Positions 47,874 to 56,381 of a stretch of 64,000 nucleotides of DNA are shown here, piece after piece. The stretch is from the NCBI RefSeq assembly GCF_030817075.1, contig NZ_JAUSYU010000001.1:2728001-2792000 (forward strand), given 5' to 3'. This stretch comes from Arthrobacter sp. V1I9 (GTDB lineage: Bacteria; Actinomycetota; Actinomycetes; Actinomycetales; Micrococcaceae). Below the pieces are notes generated by a model. It worked only from the letters and a program-made list of their open reading frames with translations, did no database searches and had not been told where the DNA came from. Every line of letters starts with the position of its first letter. The first letter of the stretch is position 1. Position numbers and translations under genes: made by a program.

Positions 47874-49244
47874 TCAGACCGACAAGAGAGCACTCATCTT
47901 TCTTCCGACTGCGAGGGCTAGCCAGGGTGAGACTGCATTCCCGACCTGCGAGTATTGCGGGACCTCGAAGCGGCGCCGGTCCGAGCCGGTAGTTTCCTTG
48001 CCCAAAAATTCGAAATGGTCGGGAAATCCCTGGAATCTGGCCATCTCTCGAACGGTAAAAATTCGCGGCTCGATCGGATGTACGTAGTCGTCGGGGAGGG
48101 TAACCACAGTTCTCGCAGGTTCCCCCCACCGCAGTACCTTTTGGGAGTGTTTCTTGGTCGCCAACCGGTGTGCTACGTCGACGAGTTCGTCCAAAGAATC
48201 GGCAAGACGAACACCGTCCGGAGCTATGGCAGGCAATGGCGCGTGCAGGAGACGATGCTTCAATAGAAGCTTCGAATCGTCCTCCGGGAGCCGCGCGGCG
48301 TGACTCAGAAGTCGTTGGTCGAGGCCGTTCTCTGAAAGGTACTGGTAGAGACGGAACCGTTGCGTCGTACGCTCCCCGTGCCTACGTCGAACATGGTTCC
48401 GGACCTCTGAAGCAGCCGTGCTGCGTCCCGGCCAAAAATCTTTCGAAAGCGACCGTACGTAGGCAGCAGAGTGAGCGCCGCCGTTGGCAGTCCCCCTCGC
48501 CGTAAGATCACCGACAGCGTGGCCCACGGACGCCATCTCAGCAATCAGCTTTGTCGGACGTGGCGCCAACGCCGGCATATCACCTTCAATCTGGTCCACA
48601 AAAGCGGAACGCCAGGTTTCGCCTGTCGCAGTCACTCCTCGTTCGGCCGCGACGTCCGTCCTAAGGGCGATGATCATCAGCCGCGGCCGGTGCTGTGGAG
48701 CACCGTAGTGAACGGCGTTGACGTGCACACCCTGGACGACATATCCATCGCCCGTCTCGGCGAGGGCTTGCTGCAACTGACGGAAGGAGGAGGCCTCTCC
48801 CCGCGCAAAGCTACGATCCATTCCGACTACGTTTTCAATGACGACCGCTCGTGGGCCAGTCGCCTCGACAAACTTCAGGTATTGCCACGGAAGCTCGTTC
48901 CGGATATCAGAAGGATTACGCCGACCGGCGAGGGAAAAACCCTGGCAGGGGGGCCCCCCGACTACGAGGTCCAGACCGTTTGAGCGGATCTCCTCCACCG
49001 CGGCAGTATTGTCGAGCAAGACGCCAAGCTCACGCACAAGAAGCCTCGACGCTATTTGCTCGCTTTCGTCGGACGCAACGTACCGCTCCCACTGCACTGA
49101 ATCCGAAGCATCCCTGATGAGGTTGTGACAGAACGTACGGGCAGCCATGTCGGACTTCTCGACAGCGAGCACAAGCTGGCCGCCAGCTCGCTCGATGCCC
49201 AGGGATAGCCCCCCGCAGCCGGAAAACAGGTCAACGTATTTCAT
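47874..49244 (-). CDS. dcm: DNA cytosine-5 methyltransferase
   Basis: A 456-aa C5-cytosine DNA methyltransferase. Motif I is DLFSGCGGLSLGIERAG, motif IV is GGPPCQGFSLAGRR with catalytic Cys100, motif VI is VVIENVVGM, and motif VIII is QHRPRLMIIAL. The region before the C-terminus holds a target recognition domain of ordinary size. The AGGAG site 5 bases before the ATG supports the start. It lies 123 bp downstream of the HerA-like ATPase gene and upstream of vsr. It is the modification enzyme of this island; the matching restriction function is probably in the three upstream genes. Confidence 0.94.
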   Translation of the reverse strand: MKYVDLFSGCGGLSLGIERAGGQLVLAVEKSDMAARTFCHNLIRDASDSVQWERYVASDESEQIASRLLVRELGVLLDNTAAVEEIRSNGLDLVVGGPPCQGFSLAGRRNPSDIRNELPWQYLKFVEATGPRAVVIENVVGMDRSFARGEASSFRQLQQALAETGDGYVVQGVHVNAVHYGAPQHRPRLMIIALRTDVAAERGVTATGETWRSAFVDQIEGDMPALAPRPTKLIAEMASVGHAVGDLTARGTANGGAHSAAYVRSLSKDFWPGRSTAASEVRNHVRRRHGERTTQRFRLYQYLSENGLDQRLLSHAARLPEDDSKLLLKHRLLHAPLPAIAPDGVRLADSLDELVDVAHRLATKKHSQKVLRWGEPARTVVTLPDDYVHPIEPRIFTVREMARFQGFPDHFEFLGKETTGSDRRRFEVPQYSQVGNAVSPWLALAVGRKMSALLSV

Positions 49245-49367
49245 AAGGCTCCTATTCTCCCTTACCTAAGCACATGCCACCGACATCCTGCCCTCGCCTC
49301 AGGGGCGCGTCGCGAAGCGGGGGCTCGATGCCAAGCACCGAACCCCCACACGAGCACTACACCAGTC

Positions 49368-51107
49368 CTACGACCCGTTAGTTGTGCCGTCCGCTTTGTC
49401 GCTAAGCAACTTGAAGAAGGGCACTTCCTCAATGAACTTCCCTGAGAAGTTCAACGAGCTGTACAGAGCATGGTGGACCTTCTGGCTGGAGATCTTGCTC
49501 GCAATGTCTGCGGTGATATTCGGAAGGCCCAACGCCTGCAGTTCCTTCAGGGTGACCGAAGGTACCTTGTGGAGGAACCAGGTCAATAGCGGCTGCCCGT
49601 AATTGCGGCCGTCCTTTTTGAAATGGTCGAGGTACTGCGAGGCGAGAATGACACCGAAGCCGAACTCGCGGCCCTGCAACATCAGGTTCATGAGCACCGG
49701 GAAGTTGTACTTCATGATGTTGACCGCTTCATCCACAAGCAGGAAGGAGTTGAGCCTCCTCAACTGCGGGGAGTTCCCGACAAATGGCCACTTGGTGGCG
49801 TTGAGCATGTAGTCGTAATACAGATTGAGGAACATGACTACGAGCGCATTTTTCCCGTTGTCGTCCGTGCCGAAATCATTGAGCGCTACGATGACGACTT
49901 TGTCTTCCATCATTTCTTCAAACGACATCATCTCCTTCGGATCGTCGCTGAAGATCTCACCAAGAATAAAGGGCTTGAGGATAGACGTTACGGCGTCAGG
50001 TTTTTGGCCGTTACTATACTCTGCCAGGACTTCGGGCAGCGTAGGCGGCTCACCGTGCTTCTCCTTGTAGAGGTTGACGATAGAGGTGACAAGGCGATCG
50101 GTCTGAACGGGCCCGATATTGCCATAGATCTTGTCCAAGACGTCAGCAAATTGCTGGGCACGCTGGTAGGCGGCGAGAGGCGAGTAACCGTTGCGGAGGG
50201 AAAAGATATTTATCGGGATGCGGTAAGGGTTTAGTACCCTTCCACCAACTGCCTCAAGGAAGTCAGTCGATTGGAAGTCCCGCTTGTAGTCGAATACAAG
50301 CATCGACAGCGGTGTCTCCTGATTGGACTTGCTTCCTTCCCGGAGCTGATAGACAAGGGCTTTAAGGAGCTGGGTCTTCCCGGTGCCGAGGTCGCCGACG
50401 ACACCAATATTCATCTGGTTCAGCTCGGTGTTGCCCGGCCAGTAGTCTGCCGTGGCCGCCCCTAAGGTCCCAAAAACCCTGCCTACGCCGAACCGGACAC
50501 CGTCACCCCGAATTCCGCCGACGAACGAGTTGTCGTCAGGGAGGACGTTGTGTTCCTCTTCTTGGGGCACCGTTACCGCTACTGGCGCTTGGAAAGGCTC
50601 TTCATCTGTTACCTCTGCCGCCCGGGCGCCAGTTTCTCGTCCTCTTTCCTCCTTGGGGTCAGGCTGAGCCTCAATTGTCCCCTCAACGACGTCCGACTTC
50701 TGGGCCTGCAAGTGCTCTTGGTCGTCCCCGTCCTCGGGTGCTTCCTCGGAGGAGGCTGGAGCGGGAAGCTCGATCGGGTTGCCAAGCGCCCATTCAATGA
50801 GGTCATTCCATTCGCGGACCAAGGCGCTTTCGGGATCCGCGACTGCTTCGAAGGCGTGGCCCGCGTTTGCGGCAAGAAGGCCGAAACCGGAGCCCGGTGC
50901 TCCGTCCATTTGGGAGGTATGCACCACCCGGAAGCTCTCCCCCTCGGAGGTAGTGGCTTCATGCTTGAAATAGCAGACCAAAGGCTGGCCGGTTCGGACT
51001 TGGAGCTTTCCGTTGACAAGATCTTTCCAGCTGCCGGGCCAAAGCTTCCGGTTCTGCGCTGCCACCGGGACGTAAACGAATTGCCGCCTCAACCAGCGCA
51101 GCCAGCC
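49368..51107 (-). CDS. HerA/DptH-like P-loop ATPase, probable C-terminal half of a split gene
   Basis: About 580 aa. A linker rich in Glu/Asp (acidic, near 130-210) is followed by a HerA/VirB4-type ATPase. Walker A is GVVGDLGTGKTQLLKAL, the LVFDYKRDFQS strand is present, Walker B is FLLVDEAVN, and an arginine-finger region follows near NLMLQGREFGFG. No ATG near the true beginning looks right: coding resemblance begins at about 51023 (DLVNGKLQVRTGQPLVCYF), inside the 3' end of the upstream gene in another frame. The reading from 51107 upstream of that point is a placeholder. Removing one A in the run at 51024-51026 joins both genes into a protein of about 1857 aa, close to DptH length. Confidence 0.72.
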   Translation of the reverse strand, partial: GWLRWLRRQFVYVPVAAQNRKLWPGSWKDLVNGKLQVRTGQPLVCYFKHEATTSEGESFRVVHTSQMDGAPGSGFGLLAANAGHAFEAVADPESALVREWNDLIEWALGNPIELPAPASSEEAPEDGDDQEHLQAQKSDVVEGTIEAQPDPKEERGRETGARAAEVTDEEPFQAPVAVTVPQEEEHNVLPDDNSFVGGIRGDGVRFGVGRVFGTLGAATADYWPGNTELNQMNIGVVGDLGTGKTQLLKALVYQLREGSKSNQETPLSMLVFDYKRDFQSTDFLEAVGGRVLNPYRIPINIFSLRNGYSPLAAYQRAQQFADVLDKIYGNIGPVQTDRLVTSIVNLYKEKHGEPPTLPEVLAEYSNGQKPDAVTSILKPFILGEIFSDDPKEMMSFEEMMEDKVVIVALNDFGTDDNGKNALVVMFLNLYYDYMLNATKWPFVGNSPQLRRLNSFLLVDEAVNIMKYNFPVLMNLMLQGREFGFGVILASQYLDHFKKDGRNYGQPLLTWFLHKVPSVTLKELQALGLPNITADIASKISSQKVHHALYSSLNFSGKFIEEVPFFKLLSDKADGTTNGS

Positions 51108-54100
51108 CATTGGACCAGAGTGCCTTGTCCGCCTCCGAGCCGCTGGTCCCAATGGCACGCGAACTTTCCGCCACGCTGAGCAGCAGGTCCTGGGTTGCAC
51201 GGAGCTGCTCAAGCGGCTCATTCATAGCCGCGTCGCTGGGGCCCGGGAGGTTGCCATTAGTTTCGTCGGAGCCCAACCCATAGAACTTGATCTCTACGGG
51301 CGATAGCGTGACTCCCTCTTCGTTCATCCGAACGATCAGGAGGTCGGCGCGGCGCATTTGCTCGGCATGGGTTTTTCCGTGAGCCAGCGCCCGCAGGAAA
51401 CTGTCGCAAGCATCGATGGGCAACACATAGGTATTGTCGGACTCTTCATCCAGACAATTCATCAAAGCGAATGCCAGGTAGAAGCCGAGCGCACCCGAGG
51501 CGTGTGTTCCGCCCATTGACAACAGCGAAGACAGTCCAACGCCGCGGGCGCCCAACTGGCGAAGTAGGTTATCCAGCGTCTCGTCGGTGACGCTTCCCCC
51601 CTGGGCTTTTGCGAGCAACTTCTTGATCTGCGCGCGAAAGCTCCCCGGAACCCGTGCCACAGAAACGAAGGGGCGCCTTTCGAGGAGGGGGACATCGGCC
51701 GACGCGTCGAGGAAGGGCGGCCGCCACTCCCACAGCATTTGACTGCCGCCGCTTGAGTGCTGGACTATTTCCGCCATGGCGCTTGGGTTCATCAGTGCTT
51801 CCCCCGAGACCGTCCAGTCGGCAGAGTCGTTGACCAAGTTGGCCTTGAACAGCTTTGAAATAATCTGGGGGCTACTTGCTGCGCCTTCGACCAGGCGAAG
51901 TGCCCTCGAAAGCGGCTCCCACCCTGTTTCCGGGCGAAAAGTGGGATGGGAAGCCGACGAGGATTTTGATGCGCCATTTGCAACCGACTCGAACCGGCGC
52001 AACGGCGCCTCGCCCAGCACGCCCAGGTTTCTCCCCTGACCGGACTGAACTTCGACGTGCACACCCGCGTCTTGCAGGATGCGGACGTTGCACCGCTTCA
52101 TGCTCGCACTGTCTGGGGCATACCGCGACCAGGTCAACGGAATACCCTCATTTGAGCGGACTAAGCGCGCCATTTTTTCCCGTGGCGGCTCGCCCGAGCG
52201 ACGATTTGAGTCCCAAACCCTCGCTCCTCCGATCAGGGGATCGGAGGGCCTCCCCGTCCACGCTTCGATCTCCCTAAGAACGGCGTCATCAACCTCCTGG
52301 AGTCGAGTAGATTCTGACGAGGCAGACAAATCGACCGTTAGTGTCGATACGTGGGGGTTCATCTGCCTATAGCTGCGCAATGCTGCTGCCACCGCCGTTG
52401 CGTTCAGCCCACTGGCAGCGCTTCCCGGCGCAGGACGGTCGCCAATTCGATCTGGCGCTTCCAGAGGTTCAGGGCCCTCGATCGACGCGCGCACAAGCAT
52501 CGACCAACCAAGAAATAGCTGATCGTCACCGGTTTCCATGGGAACAGCGAGCATCCGACCGCTCGACATTTCCTTCGGACCTATGAGGGGAAAATTCCAG
52601 CCCTCGACGGTCCCTGCCAAGTCCTTTGCCCAATCAGACTCCCACAGGACGGATTCGACGCCCGCCAGCCAAGCAAGTCGGACTGGATGGAGGGGACTCA
52701 GCAGGACTGCCGAGCATTTCGCGGCCGGCTCAGTGGCCCATACACTAATGCTGAAAGGATAGGCAGCCCAAAAGACTCCAGCAGGATCGCCGTTCCAACG
52801 GGCCTTTTCAACGAGATCGGCATATGACGCAAGGTAGCGTTCTAGTTGCCCATCACGGCCCTCCCAAAGGTGCCGCCAAGACGTCTTGGAAGGCCATTCA
52901 ACGTATATTGCACCGTCCGTGTCGCGCGTTTGCATGGCGCCGAGGAGGTCCAGCTCCTTAAAGGCGGTCCTGAATTCCTCTGCTTCGGCCGAGTGCAGGA
53001 TGTCATCGGGTACTCGGAAGTCCGTGACATTGGCCCAGGTTCCGGCCATGGCTCCACTCATCATCAGGCCGTCATAGCCATCCAAATCTTCAAGCGGCAA
53101 CGCCCTGTCCGCGGGCATTACGACATGCCCCATGCAAGTGTTCCATTCGCCACTAAGCAGCTCATCGGCGAGCAATGACTCGTACTTTCCCCGAAGGGAT
53201 TGGAGCACCGCCAGTTCGGGGCGATCTTTAGTCACCCTATCCCTGTTCACGGCCGCAACGATGGGTGACTGAGGGGCCTCTCGGCTCTCCGCTGCACGTA
53301 TCTGGAACGTGACGTCGCCCACGACGACATTTGCCAAGCTCAAGGGACTCGCGTCTATAGCGAAGAGACCGGGACGGCCGTTGAGCGGCTGCATCTCGGT
53401 TCCCTCGTATAGGGGTACAGCCGCGTCGTCGATGGTCCAGGTGATATAGCGATATTGGGAAGCTCGTCCGTCGAGCGTGACCCCGCTTGTTCCCCCGGTG
53501 GGGTCGGCTCCAACGTATTTAGGCTTTCCTGCCGCTCCCTTTGCCCGTCGGGGCAAGTACAACAACCCCGCGGTGTCACGTCGTGCGAGAAACAGGTCGA
53601 ATGACAAAGAGGTGTTAACGCGCCCGGACAAAACGTCTCCCCCGGGGACCTTGAGCTGGAATTGGATCGGCCGCGTTGGAGCGTTGTTGTCTTCCCGGCG
53701 AATGTGGCCTATCGCCCAAAGGGCACCGTAATCATCCCTCTCCAGATGACCGTACCAATCCGTCTTCGTTGTCTTGGTCGTGAATGTGAGGCCCGTGGAC
53801 TCAAGTTCCCCAAGCGAGGGCGAGCCCGTTACCGGAATCCTGACACGGACTTCTTCGGAAACAACCCTGCCGGACTGTTCGTCGGTTTGGGCGCACGCGA
53901 CGGCGACGGAGCCGGAATCACTTGGCCCGGTCGCAGTGAGAGGCTTGCCCACAGAGTCAGTGAGCTGGAGGCGAGCCTTTGTCAGGTCCTGCCCCAAGGG
54001 TTCGACGAAATCACGATCCGTCAGTGCGCAGAGCGCTTCGGTGACGTCAGATCCAGCTGGCGAGTAATTTGCGAGAGCGACGGCCTGATTGTCGTCGGAC

Positions 54101-54939
54101 GCCATCTGGCTGTTGATTCCCGACCAGTCCACGTCCTCAAGAGCATGGTGACCGGATTCGCCGCCCGTGAGCTGTCCCAAAGATTTCGCGGTTGCACTGA
54201 TGGTGGTCTCATCGGCCCAGTACGACTGCAGCGCCTCCACGAACTTCTTCGGCGAATACTTCGATGGCCCCGACCCCACGGGCCGGGGAAGCCGGAACGC
54301 CGCGTAAGTGTAGCGCTCGAAAACCTCGTCAATCGAGAACTCGGGCGTCATCAATTTCGTGGCCGCGATCTTCTCAACAAGCCTTGTTAGTCCGATACCT
54401 ACATGCCTGAACCAGTAGGTATTCCAACTTTCCGTCCCCTGACGCAGCTCCTTATGCACCTCGGCGAGTAGTGCGAGGCACTCTGCAAGCCTGGTGCTGG
54501 CAGCTTTCGGGTCCCAACCCACAGCGGTGTCAATTTCGGTTGCCTCTGACACCTCCACCACTGCAGCGGCGGCAACAGCTTCGAATGAGACTTCATGACC
54601 TGCGCCCTCAGGGAAGTTTTGGCCCAAGACCTCGCGGAAGGCCTGAACGAAGGAGGCCAGGTCGGGGTGCTTTCCAACGACGACGGCCAGTCGATTGCCC
54701 TGACGGTACTTGATGGCGTTCTGGGCGGACACCCTGATGCAGAGTGGGTCTTCATCGCTTTCCTCGCGAGCCGACACGAGGATGGCATGGGGGGAGATAC
54801 CGGGCCTCAGCTCATTGGCGCGTCGGACAAGGGCCGCCGCTGTCGCATCGTCAATGCCTTCAGGCAGGTATGCCACAGTAAGCGAGTCCAAGGACGACAG
54901 GCAGCGGCCTAGTACTGAACCAAACAATTCCAACTCCAC
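50959..54939 (-). CDS. very large defence protein, N-terminal part of DptH-like protein
   Basis: A 1326-aa protein without a recognised enzymatic motif in its first 1000 residues. A DptH-like role is inferred from size, its position after the AAA ATPase and 477-aa genes, and the HerA-like ATPase that continues after it. Near residues 1150-1260 a block with VLPIDACDSFLRALAHGKTH, ADLLIVRMNEEGVTLSPVEI and KFYGLG looks like a restriction-type (PD-(D/E)xK) nuclease core: D...E-x-K in PVEIKFYG. The last ~25 residues after QLERS are probably out of frame because of a 1-base insertion at 51024-51026. It starts 8 bp after the 477-aa gene. Confidence 0.75.
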   Translation of the reverse strand: MELELFGSVLGRCLSSLDSLTVAYLPEGIDDATAAALVRRANELRPGISPHAILVSAREESDEDPLCIRVSAQNAIKYRQGNRLAVVVGKHPDLASFVQAFREVLGQNFPEGAGHEVSFEAVAAAAVVEVSEATEIDTAVGWDPKAASTRLAECLALLAEVHKELRQGTESWNTYWFRHVGIGLTRLVEKIAATKLMTPEFSIDEVFERYTYAAFRLPRPVGSGPSKYSPKKFVEALQSYWADETTISATAKSLGQLTGGESGHHALEDVDWSGINSQMASDDNQAVALANYSPAGSDVTEALCALTDRDFVEPLGQDLTKARLQLTDSVGKPLTATGPSDSGSVAVACAQTDEQSGRVVSEEVRVRIPVTGSPSLGELESTGLTFTTKTTKTDWYGHLERDDYGALWAIGHIRREDNNAPTRPIQFQLKVPGGDVLSGRVNTSLSFDLFLARRDTAGLLYLPRRAKGAAGKPKYVGADPTGGTSGVTLDGRASQYRYITWTIDDAAVPLYEGTEMQPLNGRPGLFAIDASPLSLANVVVGDVTFQIRAAESREAPQSPIVAAVNRDRVTKDRPELAVLQSLRGKYESLLADELLSGEWNTCMGHVVMPADRALPLEDLDGYDGLMMSGAMAGTWANVTDFRVPDDILHSAEAEEFRTAFKELDLLGAMQTRDTDGAIYVEWPSKTSWRHLWEGRDGQLERYLASYADLVEKARWNGDPAGVFWAAYPFSISVWATEPAAKCSAVLLSPLHPVRLAWLAGVESVLWESDWAKDLAGTVEGWNFPLIGPKEMSSGRMLAVPMETGDDQLFLGWSMLVRASIEGPEPLEAPDRIGDRPAPGSAASGLNATAVAAALRSYRQMNPHVSTLTVDLSASSESTRLQEVDDAVLREIEAWTGRPSDPLIGGARVWDSNRRSGEPPREKMARLVRSNEGIPLTWSRYAPDSASMKRCNVRILQDAGVHVEVQSGQGRNLGVLGEAPLRRFESVANGASKSSSASHPTFRPETGWEPLSRALRLVEGAASSPQIISKLFKANLVNDSADWTVSGEALMNPSAMAEIVQHSSGGSQMLWEWRPPFLDASADVPLLERRPFVSVARVPGSFRAQIKKLLAKAQGGSVTDETLDNLLRQLGARGVGLSSLLSMGGTHASGALGFYLAFALMNCLDEESDNTYVLPIDACDSFLRALAHGKTHAEQMRRADLLIVRMNEEGVTLSPVEIKFYGLGSDETNGNLPGPSDAAMNEPLEQLRATQDLLLSVAESSRAIGTSGSEADKALWSNGLAALVEAAIRLRPGGSAEPEALARQLERSCQRKAPSPNRPAFGLLFQA

Positions 54940-54947
54940 TATGTCTC

Positions 54948-56381
54948 CTAAAAAGCACTTTCGATTACGACGCCGCGATCCGCGTCGGCGCTACCTCGCG
55001 CCAGACCAGCCTTCTCAAGCAGCTGGATGAGATCGCCGGCTTCGGGCCGCAGGCCGAGCTCCTGGAGCCTCAGCATGAGTGTGGCCACGTCCGAGGTCTT
55101 TCCGGGCCCGTCGCAAGCCAGACTCGCGACAACGGCCATCCACTCTGTCCCGGGTTGAACGGTGAGGAACCGCCCGCTGGATCGAAGAAGTCCGTAATAG
55201 TCGGCGAACGGGCCGCTCGCGTCGCGGGTAAGCAGTGCGTACTTGACCGCTTCCCATGTGTTCACTGCGGACCGTTCGCCGCTTCCAAGGGCCAGGGTGA
55301 GGGCCTCTTTGAGGTCCTTGTCTCCCGACATGCCAGCTAAGGCGGATACAAAGTCCATGTCCGCTCCCGTGTGGGGCTCCAGCCAGTCTTCCAAGATCTT
55401 CCGAATTTTGGACGCCCGATGCACTCGCCAAGAGAGGAGAGGGGCGACATCCCTTACCGCAACAGACGACCGGCTCGACTTCCAGGGAAGGATTTCGGGC
55501 ATTTGTTCCCTAACCTCATACCAGGTGGCAGATCCGCCGCCGCCGAGTATGCGGCGAGCCAAAGTTTCATACCAAGCGGCTTCCCAAAGGAACCCCTGGC
55601 CGAGCGCAAGCCGCAGTACGGTCGTAGCCCAGTCGACCCAGACGCGGGAGGGAAGGGCCCTAACCCATTCGTCGCTTGTGAGTTTCTGCCACGCGCTGGC
55701 AAACCATGAGAAGGGCGTTCCATCGTACAGGCCACCTTGAGCACACTCGATCGTTCTACGCCGTCCCGGGGAATCGTCCTGCGGCACTTCCGAATAGCCC
55801 GCCTCTAGGAGAAGCGCTGCCCGCGTCGCCTTGTCGATGGCGGACAACAGGGGGTCAATCTCACACCTCTTGTTAGCTGCGTTGAGCCAGAGCCGGGCGG
55901 CTGTTATTTCGTCATCGCCATCCTTGAGGCCAAGCCGGAACAGGGCCTCAAGAATAGCGGCGAGATCCGGGGGGTTTTTCGTCCTCTGGAAGCCCCGCAT
56001 GTCCTGTAGCAATGCAAAGGCAGGAGTAACGGGGCTGGCCGCCTGACTCTTGCTCTTTTCAGCCTGAACCCCTGCGACGCTGTTAAGAACCGCTGATGCA
56101 AGGTCAGTGTCATGTTTTGCGTTCGTTACGAGTCCAGCAGCCGACAGTTGCTCACCGTACCCGGCGAGTTTCTGGCCCTCGGGCGCCGTCGATTTCACCT
56201 TCAGTGTTGCCGTGCCGGAGGTCTCGGACCTGAACATGTATCCCAATGGGATACCGCCTTCGGTGGCTTTGGCGGCCCCATGGGCGTGAACTTTCCACGC
56301 CAGAGAGGAGATAAACGCTTCAGGAACAGACACATACTGGGGGCGATTCAATTGAAGGATGATGTGCGTTGCAGCGACCAT
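54948..56381 (-). CDS. defence operon protein, DptG-like position
   Basis: A 477-aa protein I cannot assign by motif. It has Ala/Leu-rich helical repeats (LLSAIDKATRAALLLEAGYS, WVDWATTVLRLALGQGFLWE) and an N-terminal block HIILQLNRPQYVSVPEAFIS. Its ATG overlaps the stop of the AAA ATPase gene (TAATG) and it ends 8 bp before the large protein, so all three are translated together. In dpt operons a protein of similar size (DptG) occupies this slot; similarity beyond size and order is not shown. Confidence 0.72.
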   Translation of the reverse strand: MVAATHIILQLNRPQYVSVPEAFISSLAWKVHAHGAAKATEGGIPLGYMFRSETSGTATLKVKSTAPEGQKLAGYGEQLSAAGLVTNAKHDTDLASAVLNSVAGVQAEKSKSQAASPVTPAFALLQDMRGFQRTKNPPDLAAILEALFRLGLKDGDDEITAARLWLNAANKRCEIDPLLSAIDKATRAALLLEAGYSEVPQDDSPGRRRTIECAQGGLYDGTPFSWFASAWQKLTSDEWVRALPSRVWVDWATTVLRLALGQGFLWEAAWYETLARRILGGGGSATWYEVREQMPEILPWKSSRSSVAVRDVAPLLSWRVHRASKIRKILEDWLEPHTGADMDFVSALAGMSGDKDLKEALTLALGSGERSAVNTWEAVKYALLTRDASGPFADYYGLLRSSGRFLTVQPGTEWMAVVASLACDGPGKTSDVATLMLRLQELGLRPEAGDLIQLLEKAGLARGSADADRGVVIESAF

